A program made the position numbers and the translations under genes. Positions 8,587 to 16,985 of a stretch of 54,499 nucleotides of DNA are shown here, piece after piece. Numbering within the stretch: position 1 is the stretch's first letter; each line of letters begins with the position of its first letter. Origin of the DNA: an uncultured bacterium (lineage in GTDB: Bacteria > Nitrospirota > Thermodesulfovibrionia > Thermodesulfovibrionales > Dissulfurispiraceae); assembly GCA_937949555.1 (NCBI GenBank), contig CALEDV010000006.1:1-54499 (forward strand), read 5' to 3'. The notes under the pieces were generated by a model. It did no database searches. It was not told the DNA's origin and worked only from the letters and a program-made list of their open reading frames with translations.

Positions 8587-9057
8587 ATGATTATTACCAG
8601 ACAGGCAGACTATGCTATAAGATGTGTACTTTTTCTCGCATCCAAGCCAGTGGGCATCGCTACCATGATTGGGGAGATTGCGGATTCAATGGGCATACCC
8701 AAGAGTTTTCTCGCCAAGATACTCCAAAGGTTAAGTAAGGCAGAGATAGTCTCTTCCATAAGGGGGGTGAGGGGTGGATTTGTGCTTAAAAGGGATGTGT
8801 CTGATATAAACCTGCTGGAGGTGATTCAATCTATAGATGGACCCGTAGCTATTAACCGATGTGCCATTGACAAACACATATGCGGAAGAAGTTGTAATTG
8901 TTCGGTGCATCCTATATGGATTAAACTCAGGGCATTGATTCAGGACTATCTAAGCGCAGTAACCTTTGATAAGCTTGTTGATACTAAGGGTTCCATTGGG
9001 ACCCAAAAAATATCCTTAGAGGGGGAAATTTATGGGCAAAGATTATCAGTACGATAA
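8587..9057 (+). CDS. Rrf2 family regulator with Fe-S type cysteines
   Basis: A 156-residue Rrf2/IscR-family repressor. The winged helix at about 1-70 begins with the standard MIITRQADYAIRCVLFLA and contains IPKSFLAKILQRLSKA and the wing RGVRGGF. The sensor loop has cysteines at 92, 99, 103 and 105, close to the three-cysteine pattern of IscR, so an Fe-S cluster that responds to oxygen, NO or iron status is likely. It is the first gene of the cbb3 operon and overlaps ccoN by 26 bp. By position it probably controls the oxidase and itself. The N-terminus fixes the start at the ATG just after the promoter. Confidence 0.9.
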   Translation: MIITRQADYAIRCVLFLASKPVGIATMIGEIADSMGIPKSFLAKILQRLSKAEIVSSIRGVRGGFVLKRDVSDINLLEVIQSIDGPVAINRCAIDKHICGRSCNCSVHPIWIKLRALIQDYLSAVTFDKLVDTKGSIGTQKISLEGEIYGQRLSVR

Positions 9058-10429
9058 TCAGACTGTAAATGGTTTTATCGTCTCCTCCATCTTCTGGGGT
9101 GTGGTGGGCATTGTTATAGGGCTATGGATATCAATCCAGATGTGGGCGCCCTCATGGAATATTGCCCCCTATTTTACCTTTGGAAGATTGAGGGCTGTAC
9201 ACACCAATGGACTTGCCTTTGGCCTTGGGCTTGGGGCTATCTTCGGTATTTTCTATTACATTGTGATGAGGCTCACAAAGAGGCCACTGTTATTTCCTAA
9301 ACTTGCAAGGTATCATCTTTACCTCTTCAATGCTGCTATTGCCTTAGCTGCCATAAGCCTATTTGCAGGAATGAACCAGTCCCTTGAGTATGCTGAGCTT
9401 GAATGGCCCCTTGATTTAGGAGTTGTAATCCTGTGGGTGATCTTTGCTGTGAATATTTTTGGAACCATTATAAAGCGCAAGGAAGAGCAGATGTACATCT
9501 CTCTCTGGTATATAATTGCTACTGTGGTGGCTGTAGCAGTGCTTTACATTGTGAACAACCTGTCCATACCTGTTACTCTCACCAAGTCCTATCACCTCTT
9601 TGCCGGGGTAAATAGTGCCAATGTGCAATGGTGGTACGGTCATAATGCCGTTGGGTTTGTATTTACCACCCCGATATTGGCTATGTTCTACTACTTCCTG
9701 CCAAAGTCAACAGGGATACCTATCTACAGTCACAGACTTTCAATAATATCCTTTTGGTCTCTGGTGTTTGCCTATCTCTGGACAGGCGCTCATCACCTTG
9801 TCTATACGCCCCTACCGGATTGGATACAGACCCTGGCGATAGTCTTTACGATGTTCTTGATTGCCCCCTCTTGGGGTTCGGTGGTAAACGGCTACTATAC
9901 AGTTGGGGCAGATTGGTCAAAGATGAGGACGAATTATCTTACTAAGTTTTTTATACTGGGTATCACCTTTTATGGGCTACAAACAATACAAGGACCTACT
10001 CAGGGGCTTAGGATAGTCAGTCAATTGATTCACTACACTGACTGGGTGCCTGGTCATGTGCACATGGGCACTATGGGATGGGTGACCATGACCGCAGCAG
10101 CATCAATATACTACATAATCCCAAAAATCTATAACACCCAAATATATAGCGAGAAGATAGCCAATATACACTTCTGGTTTGTGCTTGTGGGACAGCTTAT
10201 ATTTTCAGTTACTATGTGGATAACAGGTATACAGCAGGGCGCCCTATGGAAAGCTACCAATCCCGATGGCAGTCTCGCCTATTCCTTTATGGAGGGATTG
10301 GCTAAGAACTATCCTTACTGGCAGTTGAGAACCCTTGGTGGGATAATATTTACAGTGGGGATGCTCTTCTTTATCTACAACATTTACATGACAATCAAGA
10401 GGGGCAATATGGCCTCTTCTAAGGCTTAG
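9032..10429 (+). CDS. ccoN: cbb3-type cytochrome c oxidase subunit I
   Basis: The catalytic subunit of a high-affinity proton-pumping oxygen reductase of the inner membrane, with about 12 membrane segments in 465 residues. Heme and copper ligands are visible: a low-spin heme histidine in RAVHTNGLAFG, the CuB histidines in WWYGHNAVGF and TGAHHLVY, and the heme histidines in PGHVHMGTMGW. The ATG has a GAGGGGG Shine-Dalgarno sequence. Its start lies inside the Rrf2 gene, implying translational coupling. The length is close to that of standard CcoN. This oxidase would give respiration at low oxygen or protect anaerobic enzymes. Confidence 0.96.
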   Translation: MGKDYQYDNQTVNGFIVSSIFWGVVGIVIGLWISIQMWAPSWNIAPYFTFGRLRAVHTNGLAFGLGLGAIFGIFYYIVMRLTKRPLLFPKLARYHLYLFNAAIALAAISLFAGMNQSLEYAELEWPLDLGVVILWVIFAVNIFGTIIKRKEEQMYISLWYIIATVVAVAVLYIVNNLSIPVTLTKSYHLFAGVNSANVQWWYGHNAVGFVFTTPILAMFYYFLPKSTGIPIYSHRLSIISFWSLVFAYLWTGAHHLVYTPLPDWIQTLAIVFTMFLIAPSWGSVVNGYYTVGADWSKMRTNYLTKFFILGITFYGLQTIQGPTQGLRIVSQLIHYTDWVPGHVHMGTMGWVTMTAAASIYYIIPKIYNTQIYSEKIANIHFWFVLVGQLIFSVTMWITGIQQGALWKATNPDGSLAYSFMEGLAKNYPYWQLRTLGGIIFTVGMLFFIYNIYMTIKRGNMASSKA

Positions 10430-10440
10430 GGAGGTGCCAA

Positions 10441-11367
10441 ATGTCAGGCGATATCTATAAGAAACCCATACTCTTTGCAGTGGTATCTGCAGTGGTCATA
10501 TTGATTGGCACTATTGCTACTATGTTTATCCCTATGCTTACTCCGCAGATGCACCCTAAGCTCGAGAATCTCAAGCCCTATACCCCATTGCAGCTTGTTG
10601 GCAGGGATGTTTACATGAGTGAGGGCTGCCATTACTGCCATACCCAGACTGTCCGACCTCTAAAGACTGAGGTGATGAGGTATGGAGAATATTCCAAGGC
10701 CGGAGAGTTTGCTTACGATCATCCATTCCTATGGGGCTCTAAGAGGACTGGTCCTGATTTGGCGAGGATTGGTGGTAAGTATCCTGACGCCTGGCATTAT
10801 GGCCATTTTGAGGATCCCCAGAGGTTCTTTGCTGAATCAAACATGCCCAAATATGGATGGCTTAAGGGCTATCCTGTTGACCCTGTTGAGGCTGAGGCAA
10901 GTGTCAAGGCCCTTGGATTGCCTTATACAAAGGCTGATATTGATGCCTTAAAGGGTAAGAACAAATTGGACGCTATAGTTGCCTATATGCAGGTGCTTGG
11001 TATAGCTGTTGCAAAGAAGCCTGCTGCCAGCTCTGCTCAGATTATGGGTGACAAGAAAAATCCCCTATCTGGCAATGCAAGTGCCATAGCTGCTGGTAAA
11101 AAGCTTTACGATGCTAATTGTGCTGCCTGTCATGGCGCAGAGGGCAAAGGAGGTATTGGCCCAAGTTTAGTTGACAATGTGTGGCTTTATAAAGAGGGCG
11201 ATGTAAGCGATGGTTTTATTTATACAGTCATAGCTGAGGGCACAACAGCGGGTAAGGAGATTGAGGGCAGGACAGCAAAGGGTGGTATGCCTCCTTACAG
11301 CTCAATGTTTGATCAGGATAAGATATGGTCAATGACGGCATATATCCGTTCATTGCAAAACAAGTAA
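10441..11367 (+). CDS. ccoO: cbb3 oxidase subunit II fused to a CcoP-like cytochrome c domain
   Basis: A 308-residue diheme protein. Residues 1-190 are CcoO: one N-terminal membrane anchor (about 10-32) and a heme c site C63-HY-C66-H67 in SEGCHYCHTQTVRPL. After a low-complexity linker (about 188-213) comes a second class I cytochrome c domain with C227-AA-C230-H231 and a probable Met ligand in GGMPPYSSMF. That domain resembles the C-terminal heme domain of CcoP, which is normally on a separate subunit. Typical CcoO proteins have 200-240 residues and one heme. It lies 11 bp after ccoN behind a GGGAGG site. Confidence 0.93.
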   Translation: MSGDIYKKPILFAVVSAVVILIGTIATMFIPMLTPQMHPKLENLKPYTPLQLVGRDVYMSEGCHYCHTQTVRPLKTEVMRYGEYSKAGEFAYDHPFLWGSKRTGPDLARIGGKYPDAWHYGHFEDPQRFFAESNMPKYGWLKGYPVDPVEAEASVKALGLPYTKADIDALKGKNKLDAIVAYMQVLGIAVAKKPAASSAQIMGDKKNPLSGNASAIAAGKKLYDANCAACHGAEGKGGIGPSLVDNVWLYKEGDVSDGFIYTVIAEGTTAGKEIEGRTAKGGMPPYSSMFDQDKIWSMTAYIRSLQNK

Positions 11368-11382
11368 CATAAGGAGGATGCA

Positions 11383-11583
11383 ATGTCCGAGGATTTAGAC
11401 AGATTGGAAGACTTTGAGGCAAAGGATACGGCACACCATCTCCCCATCGGTTGGCTTATACTCTTTTGGGGACTGATTATATGGGGTGTTTATTACCTGT
11501 ATGCCTATACCCCCGCCTTTAGTGGATGGAGTCAGGAAAAGGCTTACGAGGAGTCTATAAAGGATACAAAGGCGGTCAAGTAA
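11383..11583 (+). CDS. Short CcoP-like membrane anchor without heme sites
   Basis: A 66-residue peptide with one membrane segment (LPIGWLILFWGLIIWGVYYL). It resembles the N-terminal anchor of CcoP, including the acidic start (SEDLDRLEDFEAKD), a following YTP-like turn and a GWSQEK helix start. It has no cysteine and no CxxCH motif, whereas normal CcoP is about 300 residues with two hemes. It begins 16 bp after ccoO with an AAGGAGG site, so translation looks strong. A hairpin lies directly after the stop, so it is not a recently broken full-length gene. With the c-type domain on CcoO, it looks like the retained half of a rearranged CcoP. Confidence 0.75.
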   Translation: MSEDLDRLEDFEAKDTAHHLPIGWLILFWGLIIWGVYYLYAYTPAFSGWSQEKAYEESIKDTKAVK

Positions 11584-11599
11584 TGCCTATGAGGGGTGC

Positions 11600-11645
11600 A
11601 GGGATAACGGGCAATAAAGAGTTGTCCTGCTATCCCTCCCTTTTC
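11600..11645 (+). terminator. Hairpin between oxidase structural and assembly genes
   Basis: The sequence AGGGATA...TATCCCT (11600-11606 with 11631-11637) with further partial pairing inside (CGGGCAA with TTGTCCTG) forms a stem-loop followed by CCCTTTT. It could be a leaky terminator or an RNA-processing and stability element that leaves more ccoNO than ccoGHIS message. The downstream run of T is short, so full termination is doubtful. Confidence 0.5.
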
Positions 11646-11695
11646 TGTGATAATAGACACATCTCCTTTGTAATCCTTTATATTTGAGGTGATTT

Positions 11696-11836
11696 ATGGA
11701 TATAGACGCTGTTGCATTTTTGCTTTTTGGCGCCTCTTTGGTGAGCGTTTTTGCGGGCATCATAATTTATTATTACTCTCGCAAAGGCAAGCAAAGGGTG
11801 GAGGAGCCTAAGTATCGTATGCTTGAGGATGAGTAG
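11696..11836 (+). CDS. ccoQ: Small CcoQ-like single-span membrane peptide
   Basis: A 46-codon frame with ATG at 11696 behind a GAGGTGATT site. One hydrophobic segment (AVAFLLFGASLVSVFAGIII) is followed by YYYSRKGKQ and an acidic end (KYRMLEDE). Size, topology and place in the operon fit CcoQ/FixQ, the small stabilising subunit. The tail KYRMLEDE also recalls the CcoS ending seen at 17106-17123 (KHRMMDDED), so a second CcoS-like peptide is the alternative. Its stop overlaps the ccoG start. Confidence 0.65.
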   Translation: MDIDAVAFLLFGASLVSVFAGIIIYYYSRKGKQRVEEPKYRMLEDE

Positions 11837-13031
11837 TGGCTTGAGTTATTCAACTCTGCGATGGCTTGCAAAGGGTTTTCAGGCACTAATTATTATTGTG
11901 GTGCCCTTTATAAGCATCAACAACAACAGCCTGCTCCGCTTTGATGTGCCTACTCTCAGGCTATATTTTTTTGGAAACCCTATTTGGATAGATGAATTCT
12001 TTCTTGTCCTGCTTGCCTCTCTATTTTTTGCCTTTCTCCTCATCTTTATAACCCTATTATTTGGCAGGATATGGTGCGGTTGGATGTGCCCCCAGACAGT
12101 GCTAAACGATATAACAGAGGTTTTTTTTGGCAGGTCGCTCCATAGGTCATACCTAAGAGTGGGCCTAAGTTATCTTATAGTTGCCCTTCTATCGGTATTT
12201 GTAGGGGCAAACCTTCTCTGGTATTTTGTCTCTCCCTATGAGTTTTTTGACAGGTTGTTTAGGGGCAATCTCGGGGATGTGGTTGTAGGTTTTTGGGTTG
12301 TGCTTGCTATTGTCATCTTTTTAAATCTTGTGTTTATAAAAAGGAGGTTTTGTGCCTCTGTATGCCCCTATTCAAAGCTCCAGAGCGTTATATTAGACAG
12401 CCAGTCTATGGTCATTGCCTTTGATGATATGCGCAGACAGGAGTGTATGAATTGCAATGCCTGTGTAAGGGCATGTCCAGTAAGGGTAGATTTAAGGGAG
12501 GGTTTAAATCCAGCCTGTATAAACTGCGCGGAGTGCATTGATGTCTGTAAGAGAATGACCACAAAGGTCAGAAAGGCATCGCTGATTGATTATAGGTTTG
12601 GTCTTTCAGGACAGTCTATGAACCCCTTCCGCCCCCAGGTGCTGATTGTTGGATTAATCCTCTTAGTAAGCCTTACAGCCCTTTCTTATTGGACTTTTAT
12701 GCGCAAGCCTCTTGATGTGGTTGTAATGCAGAACCAGTATTTTCAACCAAGGGTTACCGATGAGGGTTTGGTGATAAACTCCTATATGCTTTCACTGACA
12801 AACAGGACTGACAATGGGATGTCTCTATCCATAGAAGCCAAATCAAAGGGCGAAAGGCTCAAGGTCTCTCCTGATGTGTCAAATATAGGTGCAAAGGCAC
12901 ATGAAAGATTGCCAATATATATAGGCATTCCCCATAATAACCAGCAAGACTACATAGACCTGGTCATAAGATCCTCTAATGAAAGGGTCTATGTGAAGAC
13001 CCTTGGATTTATTAGACCTGAGGTGCGTTAA
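11829..13031 (+). CDS. ccoG: cbb3 oxidase assembly protein CcoG (FixG family)
   Basis: A membrane polyferredoxin of about 400 residues implicated in Cu(II) reduction during cbb3 assembly. It has the NapH-like motifs CGWMCPQTVLND and CASVCPYSKLQS between membrane segments. Two ferredoxin sets follow (CMNCNACVRACPV and CINCAECIDVCK). A late membrane segment (VLIVGLILLVSLTALSYWTF) and a C-terminal periplasmic Ig-like domain end it. The ATG at 11829 overlaps the stop of the preceding peptide; the frame also has a TTG two codons earlier. Context and domain order make the call firm. Confidence 0.94.
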   Translation: MSSGLSYSTLRWLAKGFQALIIIVVPFISINNNSLLRFDVPTLRLYFFGNPIWIDEFFLVLLASLFFAFLLIFITLLFGRIWCGWMCPQTVLNDITEVFFGRSLHRSYLRVGLSYLIVALLSVFVGANLLWYFVSPYEFFDRLFRGNLGDVVVGFWVVLAIVIFLNLVFIKRRFCASVCPYSKLQSVILDSQSMVIAFDDMRRQECMNCNACVRACPVRVDLREGLNPACINCAECIDVCKRMTTKVRKASLIDYRFGLSGQSMNPFRPQVLIVGLILLVSLTALSYWTFMRKPLDVVVMQNQYFQPRVTDEGLVINSYMLSLTNRTDNGMSLSIEAKSKGERLKVSPDVSNIGAKAHERLPIYIGIPHNNQQDYIDLVIRSSNERVYVKTLGFIRPEVR

Positions 13032-13033
13032 CT

Positions 13034-13471
13034 GTGAAACTCCTTATTATCACTATTGTGTTTATAGGTATTGCTGTGGTTGTAGGAACTATCTTTATCG
13101 GCGCAAAGACCTTTGATGGCACTGTGGTAGATATGCCCTATGAAAGGGGCATCAATTATGACAAGACTCAGAGGGCGTTGAAGGACTTCTCTGTTGTATC
13201 AGAAAATCAGGTCCTACTCAGGGGAGACAACCAATTTGTATTCTCTATAAAACCCAATACTGAGCGTCCCCTTAAGATTGATTCTGCGGCGGTTACTATA
13301 ACAAAGCCAAGCACAAACCGTTTTGACTGGACCTATGAGGCAAAGCCTCAGCCAGAGGGCAAATACATTGCACTTATTAAACTGCCAGATCATGGGCGGT
13401 GGGAAATAAGGGTATCCTTCATGGTAGATAATCAGTTGCTGACTTATCCATTTTTATACAATGTGAGGTGA
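13034..13471 (+). CDS. ccoH: FixH/CcoH family protein
   Basis: A 145-residue protein with one N-terminal membrane anchor and a periplasmic beta-rich domain (FDGTVVDMPYERGINYDKT near the start, HGRWEIRVSF near the end). This matches the FixH/CcoH family, which helps assemble cbb3 oxidase. The start is GTG, two bases after the ccoG stop. It stands in the canonical G-H-I order, with two extra genes inserted before ccoI. Confidence 0.88.
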   Translation: MKLLIITIVFIGIAVVVGTIFIGAKTFDGTVVDMPYERGINYDKTQRALKDFSVVSENQVLLRGDNQFVFSIKPNTERPLKIDSAAVTITKPSTNRFDWTYEAKPQPEGKYIALIKLPDHGRWEIRVSFMVDNQLLTYPFLYNVR

Positions 13472-13474
13472 AGA

Positions 13475-13900
13475 ATGAAAAAAATGTCTGTCTTCTTTTG
13501 CTTGGTTGTATGTATTTTTATGGGCAGCTATGCTTATGCAGAGGTTGACTGTAGATTAGACGGCGAGCCCTGTGTAAAGACCCTTGCACAGGATAATATA
13601 AAGGTAACCTTTGATATAACGCCTAAGCCTGTGGTTTTTATGCAGGAACTCACCTTTAAAATCACCCTCCATCAGGACAATAGGCCCATCAATGACGCCA
13701 AGATTACCATGGACCTTAACATGCCTGGTATGTTTATGGGCAAGAACAGCCCAGCCATAAAGCACCTAAAGGATGGCATATATGAGGGAAGGGGAATAAT
13801 CCCTCGTTGTCCCAGCGGCAAGAAGGTATGGCAGGCAAATATATCTATTGAGAGAAAGGGAATGACTGCGAGGGTGGATTTTACCTTTGAGGGCAAGTAG
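13475..13900 (+). CDS. Secreted YtkA-like domain protein
   Basis: A 141-residue exported protein with a clear signal peptide (KKMSVFFCLVVCIFMGSYAYA). The mature part is a single beta-sandwich resembling YtkA-like domains. A methionine-rich stretch (MDLNMPGMFMGKN) and the pair C-RLDGEP-C near the mature N-terminus could bind copper; this is an inference. It starts three bases after ccoH and its stop overlaps the next start by one base. In this place a copper-delivery or oxidase-assembly role is the natural guess. It also resembles a FixH domain without the anchor. Confidence 0.7.
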   Translation: MKKMSVFFCLVVCIFMGSYAYAEVDCRLDGEPCVKTLAQDNIKVTFDITPKPVVFMQELTFKITLHQDNRPINDAKITMDLNMPGMFMGKNSPAIKHLKDGIYEGRGIIPRCPSGKKVWQANISIERKGMTARVDFTFEGK

Positions 13901-14574
13901 TGGATTTTGGGGTAGCCCTTGCTTTTAGCACGGGCTTAATTGGCGGCTTTGGACACTGCATAGGTATGTGCGGCCCCTTTGTGGCTGCATACACCGTGCA
14001 GGGTGCTGAGGGCTCAAGGTTAAGCCTGTTTGCTTCTCTTGCAACCCACATTTTTTTTAACATTGGTAGGATAACCACATACACCTTTGTAGGAGCCCTC
14101 ATGGGATTGTCAGGCTCCTTTGTCAACAGTGCGGCAAGTCTTTCAGGCATCCAAAGCATAGCATCCTTTATAGCAGGAATTTTAATGTCTCTCATGGGAC
14201 TTAGCATTGCCGGTTTGTTTAGGGGTATGCTCTTTTTTGAGCGATACAATTCTCTCATTGTAAAGGCGATAAGAGGGCTCCTGATTGATACTTCTATAGC
14301 CAGATATATTCCTCTTGGAATGCTTGTTGGAATGCTTCCCTGCGGACTGTCTTACTCAATATTTATTGCTGCCGCTGGAAGTGGAGATCTGTTGAGCGGG
14401 ATGCTGCTTGCCCTTTCCTTTGGTTGTGGCACTGTCTTTTCACTGCTGCTTTTTGGGCTCTTTTTTAATGTCCTTAGTGTCAGGCTCAGGGGATTGGTTT
14501 ATCGTCTGTCGGGCATAACACTTTTTATAATGGGTTTGTACTTTATCTACAGGGCGTTAATCTACAATGCTTAG
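13900..14574 (+). CDS. SafE/DsbD_2-type membrane protein in the cbb3 operon
   Basis: A 224-residue protein with about six membrane segments. The motif GLIGGFGHCIGMCGPFVAAY at the N-terminus and GMLPCGLSYSIFIAAA in the middle are typical of the cytochrome-biogenesis/sulfite-exporter-like (DsbD_2) proteins found beside cco genes. The conserved cysteines lie in membrane segments and may handle copper or thiols. The GTG start overlaps the previous stop by one base, and its end overlaps ccoI by eight bases. Position suggests help with metal supply to the oxidase; substrate unknown. Confidence 0.8.
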   Translation: MDFGVALAFSTGLIGGFGHCIGMCGPFVAAYTVQGAEGSRLSLFASLATHIFFNIGRITTYTFVGALMGLSGSFVNSAASLSGIQSIASFIAGILMSLMGLSIAGLFRGMLFFERYNSLIVKAIRGLLIDTSIARYIPLGMLVGMLPCGLSYSIFIAAAGSGDLLSGMLLALSFGCGTVFSLLLFGLFFNVLSVRLRGLVYRLSGITLFIMGLYFIYRALIYNA

Positions 14575-16981
14575 GTGCAAGCATTGCCTCCTTCCTGTAT
14601 ATGAGAGGGAGGCTATATATGACGACGAGGGCAATGTCTTTTGCTGCGAGGGCTGTAAGGGTGTATATAGGCTCATAAAGCATGAGGGATTGTCGAGATT
14701 TTACAGGGACCGCAAATGGGACGCACAGGAAGGGCAAAGAGGCAGGGGGCTTTTTAATAGGGTTGATGCCGCCCACTTTGAGGACCTAGTAAGGACCGAT
14801 GAGAAGGGGCTAAAGTTGGTTGACCTATTTATTGAAAACATTCGGTGCGCTGCTTGTGTATGGCTCAATGAGAAGGTATTGCATAGGACAAGGGGGATTA
14901 TATCAGCAAGGGTAAACTATGCCACCCACAGGGCGCAAATAAAGTGGGACCCAAAGGAGCTCTCCCTTCAAGACATCCTCGACAGAATAATATCCATCGG
15001 ATACAGACCAAAGCCTTACAGCGAATCAGAGCATCTTAGCCAGCAGCGCTCAGAAATAAAGGACCTGCTAATACGTTTTGGGACTGCATCTTTTTTGTCT
15101 TCTCAATTGATGGTTTATACCATAGCCCTCTATGCAGGATATTTTCAGGGGATTGAGCAGGATACAAAGCTTGTCCTTGAGTTGATAGCCCTGTTTCTAA
15201 CCGCGCCGGTGGTATTTTACTCAGGAATGCCCTTTATCAGAAACACCCTTGCGGGGCTCAGACACATGCACTTTACTATGGATGCCCTTATCACCGCTGG
15301 GGCTTTGTCTGCTTTTATCTTCAGCATATATCAGATCTTCATTGGGGGGAAGGTCTATTTCGACACCGCCTCTATGATAATTACCCTCATCCTTTTGGGC
15401 AGATACATTGAGGCGACTGCCAAGGGAAGGGCATCTGAGACTCTACAAAAGCTGGGAGAACTAATACCAAAGGAGGCAAGAAGGGTTGTCTCTGGAGTTG
15501 AGGAGAGGGTTGAGATGGTGCCTGTTTCAGCATTAAAGATTGGCGACTTAATAAGAATCCTCCCTGGTGAACGTATTCCGATAGATGGCAGGGTGATTGA
15601 GGGAGAGACAGAGACCGATGAGTCTCTTATAAGCGGAGAGTCTATGCCTATATTTAGAGGAAAGGGCGACCTGCTGATAGGAGGGAGCATAAATCTCAAT
15701 GGCTCTATCCTTATAGAGGCAACAAAGACACTTAAGGAGACCATGCTCTCAGGCATTATCGATGCAGTAAGGGAGGCACAGATGAGGACACCAAAGATAC
15801 AGAGGATTGCCGATAAGGTTGTAGGTTTCTTTGTTCCTCTCATCCTATTGATAGCCCTTGCCACAGTGTCTGTGTATTTAATAAAGGGTTATCCCTTGCA
15901 TGAATCAATTATGGTAGGCATATCGGTGCTTGTAATTGCTTGCCCTTGCAGTCTTGGATTAGCCACGCCTTTGGCAGTGCTAATTGCCACCACTATGACC
16001 ACAAGCCGGGGATTGCTAATAAAAGGGGGCGATGTGATAGAAAAGGTAAAGCTCATAGATAGGGTGATCTTTGATAAGACCGGCACCTTGACCTTAGGAA
16101 ACCCTACAGTCAAGGAAGTAGTATTGTTAGATAGAAGCATTACCGAAGAGGAGGCATTGCATTTAGCTGCATCCCTTGAGAAACACTCAGAGCATTCCAT
16201 CGCAAAGGCTATAGTTAATGCCTCAAGGACCCTAAGTATGTATGAGGCAACGGATATTAGGATAATGCCTGGCAGGGGCATAAGGGGTACTGTTAAAGGC
16301 AGGGAGATAGCCCTTGGCAACTCAGCGCTCATGAAAGATAATAAATTGCTCATAGGAGAGCAGGGCCTGTCTGCAGAGGTTTATGAGCAAAGGGGCAATA
16401 CGGTTGTCTATATTGGATGGGAAGGTGCAGTGAGGGCATTCTTTGTAGTTGCCGATGTATTAAGGCAGGAGGTTAGGGCTATGGTTGAAATGCTCAATAA
16501 ATTAAGACGGGAGGTTTATGTCTTGAGCGGAGACAATGCTCTGACCACTTCTGTTATAGCCTCGCAGGCAGGGATAAGCCATGTGATAGCTGAGGCAACC
16601 CCCCAGTTAAAGCAAGAAATTATAAGGAAGTTTCACTCAGAAGGCAGGAGTACGCTAATGGTTGGAGATGGAATCAATGATGCCCCTGCCCTTACAGAGG
16701 CAACGGTTGGCGCGGCTATGGCAAAGGGAACAGACATAGCAATGGAGAGCGCCGATGTAGTTATAGTGCGTGAGGACCTCCTGACAATACCTTTTTTAAT
16801 AAGGATTTCAGAGAAGACCTACGGGATAATAAAACAAAACATATTCCTGTCCTTTTTATATAATATTACCGCCGTGCCTTTAGCTATGGCAGGGATGCTT
16901 CATCCAATTGTTGCAGCAGCAGCAATGGCAGCGAGTTCTCTATGTGTAGTAAGTAATTCCCTTAGAATTAGGAGAACATAG
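14567..16981 (+). CDS. ccoI: Copper-exporting P1B-type ATPase for cbb3 assembly
   Basis: An 804-residue heavy-metal ATPase that moves Cu(I) across the inner membrane for CuB insertion. The N-terminus has an extra metal-binding region with C4, C7, C26, C27 and C30, then an HMA domain with C94-AA-C97. The membrane metal site is CPC (459-461). The phosphorylation site is D503 in DKTGTLTLG and the hinge is GDGINDAPALTEA. The actuator motif SGESMP is intact. The double N-terminal metal module is typical of FixI/CcoI rather than CopA. It overlaps the previous gene by eight bases and is followed four bases later by ccoS. Confidence 0.96.
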   Translation: MLRCKHCLLPVYEREAIYDDEGNVFCCEGCKGVYRLIKHEGLSRFYRDRKWDAQEGQRGRGLFNRVDAAHFEDLVRTDEKGLKLVDLFIENIRCAACVWLNEKVLHRTRGIISARVNYATHRAQIKWDPKELSLQDILDRIISIGYRPKPYSESEHLSQQRSEIKDLLIRFGTASFLSSQLMVYTIALYAGYFQGIEQDTKLVLELIALFLTAPVVFYSGMPFIRNTLAGLRHMHFTMDALITAGALSAFIFSIYQIFIGGKVYFDTASMIITLILLGRYIEATAKGRASETLQKLGELIPKEARRVVSGVEERVEMVPVSALKIGDLIRILPGERIPIDGRVIEGETETDESLISGESMPIFRGKGDLLIGGSINLNGSILIEATKTLKETMLSGIIDAVREAQMRTPKIQRIADKVVGFFVPLILLIALATVSVYLIKGYPLHESIMVGISVLVIACPCSLGLATPLAVLIATTMTTSRGLLIKGGDVIEKVKLIDRVIFDKTGTLTLGNPTVKEVVLLDRSITEEEALHLAASLEKHSEHSIAKAIVNASRTLSMYEATDIRIMPGRGIRGTVKGREIALGNSALMKDNKLLIGEQGLSAEVYEQRGNTVVYIGWEGAVRAFFVVADVLRQEVRAMVEMLNKLRREVYVLSGDNALTTSVIASQAGISHVIAEATPQLKQEIIRKFHSEGRSTLMVGDGINDAPALTEATVGAAMAKGTDIAMESADVVIVREDLLTIPFLIRISEKTYGIIKQNIFLSFLYNITAVPLAMAGMLHPIVAAAAMAASSLCVVSNSLRIRRT

Positions 16982-16985
16982 CCTG

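Noticed and set aside
11383-11583. A frameshifted full-length CcoP gene
   Set aside because: No CxxCH site can be read in any frame between the short gene's stop and the next gene; a hairpin follows directly, and the missing heme domain is on CcoO.
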